A DNA stretch of 64,000 nt from DATEPR01 sp036491115 (GTDB lineage: Bacteria > Actinomycetota > Actinomycetes > Mycobacteriales > Pseudonocardiaceae). The position numbers and the translations under genes are program-made. Below the pieces are notes generated by a model. The model was not told the DNA's origin. It saw only the letters and a program-made list of their open reading frames with translations, and made no database searches. The DNA lies in the NCBI GenBank assembly GCA_036491115.1, contig DASXCQ010000058.1:62001-126000 (forward strand), in the 5' to 3' direction. The stretch's first letter is position 1, and each line of letters opens with the position of its first letter. This document shows positions 1 through 9,023 of this stretch, piece after piece.

Positions 1-323
1 GCCATCGCCGGATAGTCGTTGCCCACCAACCGTCGCCACACCTGGCCGATGTCCCGGGAGTGCGCCCGGTAGTCGTCCATGTCCACGACGTAGACGGTGA
101 GGCTGGCCAGTTGGTCCGGTGTGCCACCGGCGGCTCGCAGTGCGGCCAGCAGATTGGCCAGCGCCTGCTCGAACTGGGCTACCACGTCGGAGCCGACGAT
201 CCGGCCCTCGGCGTCCAGTGCGGTCTGGCCGGCGAGGAACACGGTGGTCCCCCTGCCCACCACGGCATGGGAGAAACCTCGCGGCCGGCCCAACTCGGGC
301 GGGTTCACCCGTTCCACGGTCAC
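1..323 (-). CDS. RidA-family (YjgF/YER057c) protein, partial
   Basis: About 107 residues are visible; the C-terminus lies beyond the left edge. The reading frame gives the typical RidA core: a FSHAVV...FLAGQTALD segment, then a helix around QFEQALANLLAALRAAGG and the TVYVVDMDDY strand. Family members hydrolyse reactive enamines/imines or act as side enzymes in aromatic and amino-acid catabolism. The catalytic Arg region is outside the window. The start is GTG, whose GTGA overlaps the TGA of the upstream SDR gene, so the two are translationally coupled. Co-transcription with the SDR and crotonase suggests a catabolic helper role. Confidence 0.85.
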   Translation of the reverse strand, partial: MTVERVNPPELGRPRGFSHAVVGRGTTVFLAGQTALDAEGRIVGSDVVAQFEQALANLLAALRAAGGTPDQLASLTVYVVDMDDYRAHSRDIGQVWRRLVGNDYPAM

Positions 324-1069
324 TGCACCGCACCTCCGTCCACAGTGATCGCCTGACCGGACACGCCGGCGCCGCGCACGCAGAACAGCACGGCGTCGGC
401 GACCTCGTCCGGTTCGATCAGGCGACCGATGGGCTGCTTGGCCGCCAGGATCCGGCGGGCGTCGGTCGGGTCCCGGCCGGTGCGGGCCGCGATGTTCGCG
501 ACCGTCTGTTCGGTCATCGGCGTGTCCACGTAACCGGGACACACCGCGTTGACCGTGATGCCCGACCCGGCGAGTTCGGCGGCCGCCGACCGGACCAGGC
601 CCAGCACGCCGTGTTTGCTCGCCGTGTATGCGGCGACGTAGGGCTCGCCGACCCTGGCCGCCGTGGACGCGATCACCACGATCCGGCCCCACCCCTTGTC
701 CCGCATGGCAGGCACGGCCGCGCGGACGCAGCGGAACGGCGCCGTCAGGTTGACGTCGAGCATGCGCTGCCAGTCGGCGTCCGTGGTGCGATCCAGCCGT
801 GCCGAGTGGCCGGCACCCGCGTTGGCCACCAGAACCTCGACCGGGCCCCATTCCCGCCGCACGGCGTCGAACACCGCGTCGACCGACTCGGAGATGGTGA
901 TGTCGGCGGGCAGGACCAGTGTGGGGCCGGCACAACCGGCGGCTGTCTCGTCCAGTTGGGTCCGGTCGCGGGCGGTGAGCGCGACCCGAAGGCCCTCCGC
1001 GCTCAACCGCCGCGCGATCGCCCGGCCGATTCCCCGGCCGGCTCCGGTGACCAGTGCGATCCGCGTCAT
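320..1069 (-). CDS. SDR family NAD(P)-dependent oxidoreductase
   Basis: 249 residues, the usual classical SDR length. Visible motifs: cofactor loop TGAGRGIG at residues 8-15, NAG at 83-85, catalytic Ser135, Tyr148 and Lys152 (YTASK), and the VNAVCPGYVDT segment that follows. It should oxidise or reduce a hydroxyl/keto group with NAD(P)H in the cytoplasm; the substrate is not readable. The first codon is ATG with no clear Shine-Dalgarno. It lies between a crotonase-like gene (107 bases upstream) and RidA (4-base overlap), so a shared catabolic operon is likely, perhaps of the CoA-thioester aromatic type. Confidence 0.9.
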   Translation of the reverse strand: MTRIALVTGAGRGIGRAIARRLSAEGLRVALTARDRTQLDETAAGCAGPTLVLPADITISESVDAVFDAVRREWGPVEVLVANAGAGHSARLDRTTDADWQRMLDVNLTAPFRCVRAAVPAMRDKGWGRIVVIASTAARVGEPYVAAYTASKHGVLGLVRSAAAELAGSGITVNAVCPGYVDTPMTEQTVANIAARTGRDPTDARRILAAKQPIGRLIEPDEVADAVLFCVRGAGVSGQAITVDGGAVQ

Positions 1070-1176
1070 CGCGTCACGCCGAAAAGTTCGTGGTCCGCGC
1101 GACCTCCAGTGCCGCGCGGACGTTGTCCATTGTGCCGCAACAGAGTCTCCAGCGCTCGTCCGGTGGTGGGTTCAGT

Positions 1177-2007
1177 TCAACGGCCTGCCCAGCGGGGCGG
1201 CCTGCGCTCGTTGAACGCGGTGTGGAACTCGGCGTGGTCGCGGGTGGTCATCAGCAGTGCCTGGGTCATCGCGTCCAGTTCCACCGACGGGCCCAGTGGC
1301 ATGTCGAGTTCGCGGGTGAGCAGCGATTTCGTCTGGGCGAGCGCGAGAGTCGGGCCGGCGGCCAGGGTTGCCGCCAGTTCGGCGACGGTGCCGTCCAGTT
1401 CGTCGTCGCCGACCAGTCTGGTGGCCAGGCCGTAACGGTCGGCGGTGGCGGAATCGATGGTGTCGCCCAGCATCAGCAGCTCGGTGGCCCGGCCCAGGCC
1501 GACGACGCGGGGCAACAGATACGCCGCGCCCATGTCGCCGCCGGACAGTCCGACCTTGGTGAACAGGAACGCGAACCGGCCGGACGTGCTCACCACGCGG
1601 AAGTCCGACGCGAGCGCCACCACCGCACCGGCACCGGCCGCGATGCCGTGGATCGCCGTGATGATCGGGATCGGACACTCGCGCATCGCGCGGATCACGT
1701 CACCGGTCATCTTGGTGAACCGCATCAGGTCGCGTGGTTCCATCCGGATCAGTTCACCGATGATCTCGTCGACGTCGCCACCACCGCAGAAACCCCGGCC
1801 CTCGCCGCGGATCACCAGCGCGCGCACGTCCTGGTGGTGCGGCAGTTCGGCGAGCAGGTCGCGCAGGTCGGCGTAGCTTTCGAAGGTCAACGGGTTGAGC
1901 TTCTCCGGACGGTCGAGCGTCACCGTGGCCACGCCGTCGGCCTTGGCGAAGCGGAAGTGCCGCCAGTCGTCGGTGAGTGCCGGTGAGGCGTGGAATCGGT
2001 ACGTCAT
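1177..2007 (-). CDS. Enoyl-CoA hydratase/isomerase (crotonase) family protein
   Basis: 276 residues with the crotonase fold signature: oxyanion-hole segments RGFCGGGDVDE (71-81) and HGIAAGAGAVVAL (120-132), then FAFLFTKVGLSGGDMGAAYLLPRVVG. The two glutamates used by classical hydratases are not at their usual places (Val and Lys appear there), while an Asp lies in GGDMG near 158. It may therefore be a CoA-ester hydrolase or lyase of the BadI-like kind and not a true hydratase. It is first in the visible minus-strand operon with the SDR and RidA genes. A 58-base gap to the GTG-less upstream flank (2008-2065) holds the divergent promoters. Confidence 0.85.
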   Translation of the reverse strand: MTYRFHASPALTDDWRHFRFAKADGVATVTLDRPEKLNPLTFESYADLRDLLAELPHHQDVRALVIRGEGRGFCGGGDVDEIIGELIRMEPRDLMRFTKMTGDVIRAMRECPIPIITAIHGIAAGAGAVVALASDFRVVSTSGRFAFLFTKVGLSGGDMGAAYLLPRVVGLGRATELLMLGDTIDSATADRYGLATRLVGDDELDGTVAELAATLAAGPTLALAQTKSLLTRELDMPLGPSVELDAMTQALLMTTRDHAEFHTAFNERRPPRWAGR

Positions 2008-2131
2008 CCAGCGACAATATCGGATCCATGACGTCCGTCGTTCTCACGCAATGTCGTTCCCCTGAGTGCGCCCACCACTGTCCGTGGTACCCATGCGGGG
2101 ACGGCGGCGGACGATCACGGCGGTGAGACAC

Positions 2132-3515
2132 GTGAAGCGGACAATGACTCTGCTGGTCAGCCTGGTCGCGGCAGGCGGTCTGGTGGCCGGCTGTTCGGGG
2201 AGCCAACCGGCGACATCGACGCAGCCGGCGAGCACCCAGCCACCCACGACGGCCGCGTCGTCGTCCGCAGCCGCCGCGGCACCCACCGCCGATTGGCCGA
2301 CCTACCACCACGACAACGCCCGCACCGGCCTGGCCGCGGACCTGGCCCCGCTCGGCACGCTGCGCCAGACGTGGAACGCGAAGCTGGACGGCGCCGTCTA
2401 CGGGCAGCCGCTGGTGGTGGGCGGGATGATCCTGGCCGCGACCGAGAACGACTCCGTGTACGCGCTCGACCCGGCCGCCGGCAAGGTGCTGTGGCGGGAG
2501 CACGTCGGCACGCCACAGCCGAGGGAGCAACTGCCCTGCGGTGACATCTCCCCGCTGGGCATCACCAGCACGATGGCCTACGACCAGGCCACCGGCCGGG
2601 TGTTCGCCGTGGCCGAGACGCCCGGCGGCGAGCACACGCTGTACGGGTTCGACGTGCGCACCGGCCACGTCGACGTACGGGTCAACGTCGACCCGCCGAG
2701 GGGTTCGCGGATCGCGCACCAGCAACGCGGTGCGCTCACCGTGCTGAACGGCAGGGTGGACATCCCGTACGGCGCGCTGGCCGGTGACTGCGCCGACTAC
2801 GTCGGCACCGTCATGTCGGTGACCACGTCCGGCGGCGGCAGGCTCGGCTACACCATCCCGACACCCAGGCAGGGCGGCGTGTGGGGTCCGGCGGGCGGCA
2901 CCGTGTACCACGGCAACATCCTCTACGAGGTCGGCAACGGCTCGTCCACCAGCAAGTTCGACGGCAGCGACTCGGTGATCGAGTTGTCGCCGACGCTGTC
3001 CCGGGTCGACTTCTTCGCACCTGCCACGTGGGCCGACGACAACGCCACCGACCTGTCGCTCGGCTCGTCCAACCCGACCCTGGTGGGACCGTGGGTGTGG
3101 GTGGGCACCAAGCGGCCCACCGGGTTCGTGCTGCGCGCCGGCAAGCTCGGCGGCATCGGCGGCGAGGTCAGCAAGGCGGACGGGTGCCCGTCGTTCGGTG
3201 GCACGTCGGTACGGAACGGCGTGGTCTACCTGCCGTGCACCGACGGCCCGAGGGCGATCGGCATCGACTCGTCCGGGCACGTGTCGATCCGCTGGCACGC
3301 GTCGGTGCCGGCCACCGGCGCCCACGATCGGCGGCGGCGCGGTGTTCGTCCCCGACTACGACAAGGGCACGCTGTACGCGCTGGACCAGCGCACCGGCAA
3401 GGTGCGCGGCCAGGTCGACGTGGGTCAGATGCCGCACTTCGCGTCACCGACGCCCTCCGGGTCGACTGTCTACATCGGAACGTTGCACGGCGTGGCGGCC
3501 GTTGGCGGCGCCTAG
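2132..3515 (+). pseudogene. PQQ-like beta-propeller lipoprotein, frameshifted
   Basis: The chosen GTG start gives a lipoprotein signal (MKRTMTLLVSLVAAGGLVAGC, lipobox LVAGC), then a Thr/Ser/Ala-rich linker and repeated propeller strands (SVYALDPAAGKVLW, TLYGFDVRTGHVD, TLYALDQRTGKVRG) of the PQQ/quinoprotein-like type. The last strands, beginning PTIGGGAVFVPDYDKGTLYALD, are in the +1 frame; the break is at about 3318-3325, consistent with one extra base. The corrected product would be about 460 residues, exported and lipid-anchored, of unknown substrate. An upstream ATG at 2066 was rejected because it would bury the signal peptide. The stop TAG at 3513-3515 is also the IS target site. Confidence 0.8.
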
Positions 3516-4413
3516 GGCGTGTCCGCCGGGTCGGGTCGTGATTTGTCCGGTGTGGCGCGCCGCCAGTCTATGGTTTCGACGATGTCGTTGGTGGCCTGCC
3601 AGTGCTGCCCGAGCTTGTCGTAGCGGGTGGCCAACGCCCGAAACTGCTTGCGGCGCTGGTAACCCCGCTCCACCTGGTTGCGCCGCTTGTAGTGGCGGGC
3701 ATCGAAGCTCGGTGGGCGGCCACCGGCCGATCCCTTACGCAGCCGATTGGCGACCTGATCCCGACGCTGCGGGATCACCGTCTTGATCTTCCGTGTCCGT
3801 AACACAGCCCGATTGGCCTTGCTGCCATAGGCTTTGTCCCCACTCAGCGAGTCCGGCCGTTGCCGGGGCCGACCCACCCCGCCGGGTCGGCGCACCGCGA
3901 CCTGGTCCAGCAGCGCCACCAACTGGGTCACATCCGCCGCTTGACCTGGCGTGGTCCGGGTCGCGAGTGATCGTCCGCGACCATCGGTGATAGTGTGGAT
4001 CTTGGACGTGAGACCGCCCCGGGACCGACCGAGTCCTTGGGCTGCCCGGGATTCCTCGGGGCTCAGCCCCTTTTACGGGCACCGGCGGCGTGCTGGTGAG
4101 CCCGCACGACAGTCGAATCCACCTGCGCGTCCCAGTCGATCTCGCCGTTGGCTTCGACACGGGCGATGACCTGCTGTTTCACGTGCGCCCAGGTGCCATC
4201 CTGGGCCCACCGTCGGTAGCGCTCGTAGCAGGTCTTCCATGGTCCGTACCGCTCGGGCACGTCCCGCCACGGGGCGCCGGTGCGCATCCGCCACAAAATT
4301 CCGTTGATCACCCGGCGGCGGTTTCCCCACCGCCCGCCCCGGCCCTGGTTCACCACGGGCAGCAACGGCTCCAGGACCGCCCACTCGGCATCTGTCAGAT
4401 CACCACGCGCCAC
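3512..4413 (-). CDS. IS5-family DDE transposase made by frameshifting (orfA/orfB)
   Basis: OrfA (4413 to 4063) begins MARGDLTDAEWAVLEPLLP and ends HAAGARKRG-stop. OrfB continues in the -1 frame as KKGLSPEESRAAQGLGRSRGGLTSKIH and on to 3512. The switch lies at the slippery AAAAGGGG run (minus strand, about 4074-4067). The DDE triad is visible: Asp in QVDSTVVRAHQHAAG, Asp in LSGDKAYGSKANR, Glu in RRNQVERGYQRRKQF, followed by the usual RALATRYDKLGQHW end. OrfB reads through the inverted repeat and takes its stop, TAG, from the flanking target duplication. Acts in cut-and-paste transposition of its own element. Confidence 0.9.
3516..3529. repeat. IS terminal inverted repeat, left
   Basis: GGCGTGTCCGCCGG reading into the element. 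It matches the right end exactly over 14 bp and is preceded by the CTAG duplication at 3512-3515. Confidence 0.9.
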
Positions 4414-4434
4414 ACCGATATTTGATCAGACGTT

Positions 4435-4448
4435 CCGGCGGACACGCC
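4435..4448. repeat. IS terminal inverted repeat, right
   Basis: Reverse complement of the left repeat (CCGGCGGACACGCC), followed by CTAG at 4449-4452. Confidence 0.9.
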
Positions 4449-4462
4449 CTAGGGTGGAAGCC

Positions 4463-5224
4463 GTGACGAGGCGGATCGACTACGACACGGAGCAGTACCG
4501 CGACTACGCGCGCGGCCGTGCGCTCAGCGAAGAGCAGCTCGCGGTATGGATCGGTGCCTTCGGGGCCCAGCTGCCCGAGCGGCGCCCGCTGACCGGGCTG
4601 GACGTCGGCTCGGGGACCGGCAGGTACACCTCGGCGCTGGCGGCGGCGTTCGGGCCGGTCACCGGCGTCGAGCCGTCGGTCCGCATGCTGGAGGTCGCGC
4701 GGGAGCGGTCCGGACATCCCGACGTGCGGTATCTGGAGGGCTCCGCCGAGGACATGCCGGTGCCCTCCGGTAGCGCCGACTACGCGCTGATGTACCTGTC
4801 CTGGGCCCACGTCCAGGGCAAGCAGAGGGCGGTCCGGGAGCTGGCCAGGGTGCTGCGGCCCGGCGGGCGACTGCTGCTGCGCACGCAGTTCAGCGACCAC
4901 ATGCCCAGGCTGTGGTGGCTGGAGCCCTTCCCGCGCGGCGACGAGGCGCACGCAGCGCCGTTCGACCCGCTGCACGAGGTCATCGCGATGTTCACGTCGG
5001 CCGGCTGGCGCGTGGTCAGCTTCGGCGCGGTGACCGAGCCGTCTCCCGGCACTCGCGCCGAACTGCTGGAGCGGCTGCGGCTGCGCACCTTCTCGGTCTT
5101 CGCCCAGTTCACCCCCGACGAACTGGAGACCGGCTTCCGCGGCCTGGAGCAGGCGGTTGCCGAAGATCCCGACACACCCGCACCCACGGAACCGGCCACC
5201 ATGCTCACGCTGGAACGCCCCTAG
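4463..5224 (+). CDS. Class I SAM-dependent methyltransferase
   Basis: 253 residues from GTG. Motif I is LDVGSGTGRYTSALA, followed by GVEPSVRMLEVARERSG (motif II region), YLEGSAEDMPVPSGSADYALMYLSWAHV and the LRPGGRLLLRTQF segment, the standard Methyltransf_11 order. The acceptor is unknown. The start is only 14 bases from the end of the IS element, so the gene has lost its original upstream region or is now read from the IS. Its TAG stop shares the palindrome CTAG with the stop of the convergent amidase gene. Confidence 0.88.
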   Translation: MTRRIDYDTEQYRDYARGRALSEEQLAVWIGAFGAQLPERRPLTGLDVGSGTGRYTSALAAAFGPVTGVEPSVRMLEVARERSGHPDVRYLEGSAEDMPVPSGSADYALMYLSWAHVQGKQRAVRELARVLRPGGRLLLRTQFSDHMPRLWWLEPFPRGDEAHAAPFDPLHEVIAMFTSAGWRVVSFGAVTEPSPGTRAELLERLRLRTFSVFAQFTPDELETGFRGLEQAVAEDPDTPAPTEPATMLTLERP

Positions 5225-6624
5225 GGTCTGCGGTCGCCGACGTGGGTGGCCTGCTCGAACGCGTGCGCCAGGCGCAGCACGCCCAGGTCGTCCCGGTGTG
5301 CGCCGACGATCTGCAGGCCGACCGGCAGCCCGTCGGAGGTGAAGCCGGCGGGCACCGAGATTGCCGGTGATCCGGTGACGGAGACGAAGTACGCCGAGCG
5401 CATCCAGTCCAGATAGGTGTCCTGCGGCACGCCCGCGACGACTGTGGGGTACTCCAGCGTCAGGTCGAACGGCGGCACCTGGCTCACCGGGAGCAGCAGC
5501 GCGTCGTAGTCACCGAAGAACAGGCGCATCCGGTGGTACAGCTCGGCGTGCGTCTGCTCGGCGCGGGCGATGTCGGTGCCCAGGAGTTTCCGGCCCTCGT
5601 CGATGTTCCAGATCAGGGTGGCCTTCATCCGGTCCGGGTGCCGGTCGCGCAGCGCGCCCAGCCGCAGCTCGAACTGCCACGCGCGCAGCGTGCGGAACAC
5701 CATGTCGGCGCCGGTGAAGTCCGGGCACGCCCGCTCGACCGTGCAGCCCAGGTCGGCGAACGCGCCGAGTCGGGCCTCCAGCGCCTCGGTCACCGACGGC
5801 TCCACCGGCACGGCACCACCGAGATCGGGCGACCAGGCCAGCCGCAGGCCGGACACGTCGGCGTCCAGCGCCTGCCGGAAATCGGCGCCCGGCTGGTCGA
5901 TCGCGGTCGGCGACCGGGAGTCCGGCCCGGCCTGCACGGACAGCAGGAGGGCTGCGTCGGCCACCGTGCGGCCCAACGGGCCCTGCACCCCGAGCGTCGC
6001 CCACGGCGTGACGCTCGGCCAGCTCGGCACCCGGCCCGGCGACGTCCGGAAGCCGACGACGTTGTTGAACGACGCCGGGTTGCGCAGCGAGCCGCCCATG
6101 TCGCTGCCGTCGGCCAGCGGGACCATGCCGCAGGCCAGCGCGACCGCCCCTCCCCCGCTGGACCCGCCGGCCGAGCGCGACGTGTCGTAGGGGTTGCGAG
6201 TCGGTCCGAACACCGGGTTCACCGTGTGCGAGCCCGCGGCGAACTCGGGCACGTTGGACTTGCCCACCACGATGGCGCCTGCCGCCCGTTCCCGCTCCAC
6301 CAGCAGCTCGTCGGTGTCCGGGACGTGGTCGGCGAACAGCGGCGAGCCCTGCGTGGTGCGCACGCCCGCCGTGGCGTGGGTGTCCTTGACCGCGATGGGC
6401 AGGCCGTGCAACGGCCCGACGTCGACACCGTGCGCCAGATCCTCGTCGGCCGCGCTTGCCTCGGCCATGGCGCGGTCGGCGCACAGCGTCACGATCGCGT
6501 TCACGTCGTCGTTCGTCGCGGCGATCCGCTCCAGGTGCACGTCGAGCAGTTCCCGCGCGGAAATCTCCCGCTGCCGCAGCAACGCGGCCAGTTCGACCGC
6601 CGGCCGGTGGTACAGCTCGGTCAC
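5221..6624 (-). CDS. Amidase (amidase signature family)
   Basis: 467 residues. The start is set at a GTG preceded by GGAGG with six bases spacing; an ATG 39 bases earlier is also in frame but has no such site. The Ser-cisSer-Lys triad is visible: Lys80 in PIAVKDTHATAGV, cis-Ser155 in SAGGSSGGGAV and nucleophile Ser179 in GSDMGGSLRNPA. Members hydrolyse amide bonds of small amides, aryl amides or act in nicotinamide/indoleacetamide-type reactions; the substrate cannot be told here. Cytoplasmic, no signal peptide. It converges on the methyltransferase at 4463 and diverges from the one at 6840. Confidence 0.9.
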   Translation of the reverse strand: MTELYHRPAVELAALLRQREISARELLDVHLERIAATNDDVNAIVTLCADRAMAEASAADEDLAHGVDVGPLHGLPIAVKDTHATAGVRTTQGSPLFADHVPDTDELLVERERAAGAIVVGKSNVPEFAAGSHTVNPVFGPTRNPYDTSRSAGGSSGGGAVALACGMVPLADGSDMGGSLRNPASFNNVVGFRTSPGRVPSWPSVTPWATLGVQGPLGRTVADAALLLSVQAGPDSRSPTAIDQPGADFRQALDADVSGLRLAWSPDLGGAVPVEPSVTEALEARLGAFADLGCTVERACPDFTGADMVFRTLRAWQFELRLGALRDRHPDRMKATLIWNIDEGRKLLGTDIARAEQTHAELYHRMRLFFGDYDALLLPVSQVPPFDLTLEYPTVVAGVPQDTYLDWMRSAYFVSVTGSPAISVPAGFTSDGLPVGLQIVGAHRDDLGVLRLAHAFEQATHVGDRRP

Positions 6625-6839
6625 CGTCGCCTCCAGGTGGACATGTGAGACATGCTGACACACCGGCCGGGTGGGGACGCTGCACCAGCGGGCAGTACCG
6701 GCGACGGCTCGGATCGATCTGCCGACGGGCGAGGAGATCCGGACCGCCGTCGTGATGTCCCTCGGTGCCGGCTGAGCCTCGGCACCGCCCGAGTAGGGTG
6801 ACGCCGGTTGACGGGCACTTGTGCGGGAGGTACGCGCCG

Positions 6840-7679
6840 ATGTGGGGCAAGGACAAGGCGAATCAGAGCGTCTATGCGCCGCCGCGCGAGGTCGCCGGCG
6901 TCGACGACTGCTACTTCTACCACACCATGGACATTCCGGGGCACGGCGTGGTCACCGGTGAATGGGACCTGCGCGGCCGGGAGGACATCTACCTCGGCGG
7001 CTTCGACTTCACCGGCAAGCGCGTGCTGGAACTCGGCCCGGCCAGTGGATTCCTCACCCGGTACATGGAACGGGCAGGCGCCGACGTGGTGGCCTACGAC
7101 CTGTCCGAGGACCACTCGTGGGACACCGTGCCGTTCGACGGTTCCGACTTCGACCAGCTGGACAAGGAGCGCCGCGAGCACATCCGGCGGCTGAACAACG
7201 GCTGGTGGCTCAACCGCAACGCCAACAACCTGTCCGCGCAGGCCGTCTACGGCACCGTGTACACCGTGCCGGAGGCGATCGGGCAGGTCGACGTGGCCAC
7301 CTTCGCCAGCATCCTGATCCACGTGCGCGACCCGTTCCTCGCGGTGCAGACCGCGGCCCGGCTGGTCCGCGAGACGATCATCGTCACCGACATCTACCCG
7401 GCCACCGACTTCCACCTGGTGCAGCCCCAGCTCAACTCGGCCGACCCGGAGATGGTGACCGAACTGCCGGAGGAGTCGTTCGGCGAGAACAAGATGGTGT
7501 TCATGCCGCAGTACTGGGACAAGGCGTACGTTGACACGTGGTGGCAGCTCAGCCCGACCACGGTCAACCGGTTCCTGGGCATCCTCGGCTTCACCGAAAC
7601 CGAGGTGACGTACCACTTCGCGCCGTCCAGGGGCAATTCGCGCACCATGCTGTACACGGTGGTCGCGCACCGCGGCTGA
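6840..7679 (+). CDS. Class I SAM-dependent methyltransferase
   Basis: 279 residues from the ATG preceded by GGGAGG. Motif I is VLELGPASGFLTRYMERAGADVVAYDLS; the later VDVATFASILIHVRDPFLAVQTAARLVRETIIVTD replaces the usual post-I and motif IV region. The N-terminus (MWGKDKANQSVYAPPREV) and the C-terminal NRFLGILGFTETEVTYHFAPS form are typical of a small-molecule or sugar-type methyltransferase family in actinobacteria. Acceptor unknown. The 215-bp divergent region shared with the amidase includes an 8-bp inverted repeat (CGGTGCCG and CGGCACCG, about 6763-6787). Confidence 0.83.
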   Translation: MWGKDKANQSVYAPPREVAGVDDCYFYHTMDIPGHGVVTGEWDLRGREDIYLGGFDFTGKRVLELGPASGFLTRYMERAGADVVAYDLSEDHSWDTVPFDGSDFDQLDKERREHIRRLNNGWWLNRNANNLSAQAVYGTVYTVPEAIGQVDVATFASILIHVRDPFLAVQTAARLVRETIIVTDIYPATDFHLVQPQLNSADPEMVTELPEESFGENKMVFMPQYWDKAYVDTWWQLSPTTVNRFLGILGFTETEVTYHFAPSRGNSRTMLYTVVAHRG

Positions 7680-7755
7680 CGGTCCTCGGTGGTGCGTCGC
7701 GGTGTGCGAGAGCCCGGTCATGCGCCGGTGACAGGGGCGTCACCAGGCCGAACGC

Positions 7756-8402
7756 CTACTGACCTCTCAGGTCCGCGAGGACGGCAGCGTGGTCGAACGG
7801 CCAGACACCGCCGACCGGTCAGTGCCGACCGGCCGGACGGCACTGACGGAGCCAAGACCGTCCGGGCCGGGTAGTCCGACGTGGATGTAGTCGACGCGGA
7901 CGCCGGGTTCGAACCCGGCCGCGACGTACGGGTTGGCGGTGTCCCAGGTCGCCGACGGCCGTGCCGGGTCCGTGTCGGCAAGTACGTCGACCTGGCGGCA
8001 GCGCACCGCCGAGGCGTCCATGGCCGACGTGAGGTGGGTGGTGAAGAACGGCACCTGGTGGGTGGGACCGTCGATGCGGGCGTAGAGGGCCAGCCGACCG
8101 TCATCGTCATCCGGGCGGGCCGGTAGTTCCACCGTGTCGTGCTCTGTGATCGGCCAACGACTCAGGACGACGTTGCCGATGTCGACCGTCGAGTCCCCCA
8201 GTCGTCGTTGCCACCGTTGCGGAGCCCGGGACGGTGCCCACGTCCAGTGCATGCCCAGGTGGGACGCTAGCCAGCCGGCCAGGTTCTGCCCGCCGCGTGC
8301 CCACACCTCCTGCAGACCGATGAGGTCGGGTCGGAGTTCGGCCATCACGGCGGTCAGCGCCGGATTCCCCTGCGGCGCACCGATCCCGAGCTTGACTCGC
8401 AC
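7756..8402 (-). pseudogene. Endonuclease/exonuclease/phosphatase family remnant
   Basis: The frame keeps the family blocks RPDLIGLQEVW, VVLSRWPI, PFFTTHLTS, WDTANPYVA and VDYIHVGLP. Three lesions are visible. The N-terminus with the first metal-binding Asn is missing, the segment carrying the GDFN motif between VDVLADTD and ATWDTANP is deleted, and the final FDHAAV catalytic-His motif is in another frame (break about 7803-7815). The protein cannot be catalytically competent. It overlaps the 3' end of the LacI remnant, suggesting both were joined by deletions. Confidence 0.75.
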
Positions 8403-8950
8403 ACGACCAGCTCGGGCGTGAACACGATGTGCCGGTGTTCGTGGCCGTCCGGTTCCTGGGTCTCGCCGATCACCAGTTCCGCCGCCGTGCGGCCGATCTG
8501 CTGGCGTGGCTGGCGGACCGAGGACAACGGCACCGCTGCCGCGGCGGCGAAGTCGATGTCGTCGTAGCCGACGATGGCGATGTCGTCCGGCACGGACACT
8601 CCGGCCCGCACCATCACCTGGAGCACACCCAGCGCCAGCAGGTCGTTGGCGCAGAACACCGCCGAGGGCAACTCGGTGCGGGCCAGCAGTTCCTCGCCTG
8701 CCCGTCTACCGCACGCGACGTTGAACGCGGGCACCTCGACGATCTGCAGGGTCTCATCCGGCCGGCCCGCCTTGCGCACCGCGCCCACCACGCCCGCCCG
8801 CCGCTCGCGGGCCTGGTAGAGCCGGGACCGGCCGTTGACCATGACGATCCGCTCGTGTCCCTCGGCCAGCAGGTGGTTGATCGCCAGTTCGCCGCCGACC
8901 CGGTCGTCCACGGACACCGAGCAGGCGTCGGCGAGGTGGTCCAGCAGCTA
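8354..8950 (-). pseudogene. LacI-family regulator remnant lacking the DNA-binding domain
   Basis: Homology to the LacI ligand-binding domain is clear: SVDDRVGGELAINHLLAEGHERI, FCANDLLALGVLQVMVRAGVSVPDDIAIVGYDDIDFA, and PLSSVRQPRQQIGRTAAELV. The helix-turn-helix and first half of the periplasmic-binding-protein-like core (about 150 residues) are absent, and the homologous frame is closed by TAG just upstream of 8947. It therefore cannot bind an operator. The 3' end runs into the adjacent nuclease remnant. The pair looks like a collapsed locus. Confidence 0.78.
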
Positions 8951-9023
8951 TCGGCGGCCGGTCGGCCGTCGTTAGCGGATATTCGCTTGCGCCTGCCGGG
9001 GTGGGCGGTGAGGCTCCCGGCTC

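Larger units (their letters stand above)
3516..4448 (-). mobile_element. IS5-family insertion sequence (IS427-like group)
   Basis: A 933-bp element bounded by 14-bp perfect terminal inverted repeats (GGCGTGTCCGCCGG) and flanked on both sides by CTAG (3512-3515 and 4449-4452), the expected 4-bp YTAR-type target duplication of this group. It carries one transposase in two overlapping frames. Removing the element and one CTAG would join the stop codon of the upstream lipoprotein gene to the leader of the downstream methyltransferase without loss, so the insertion is clean and probably recent. All catalytic motifs are present, so it may be active. Confidence 0.92.

Noticed and set aside
1074..1130. 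18-codon frame MDNVRAALEVARTTNFSA between the crotonase and SDR genes
   Set aside because: Too short, no ribosome site and no known family; could be chance in GC-rich DNA.
2066..2131. Upstream ATG start for the lipoprotein gene
   Set aside because: It would add 22 residues before a good lipoprotein signal; GTG 2132 has GGTGAG upstream.
6670..6774. 34-codon plus-strand frame with RIDLPTGEEIRTAVVMSLGAG
   Set aside because: It has protein-like composition and could be the end of a lost gene, but there is no start or recognisable family, so it is not annotated.
8974..8987. AGCGGATATTCGCT as an operator
   Set aside because: Imperfect palindrome and no nearby intact regulator; the adjacent LacI gene is a remnant.
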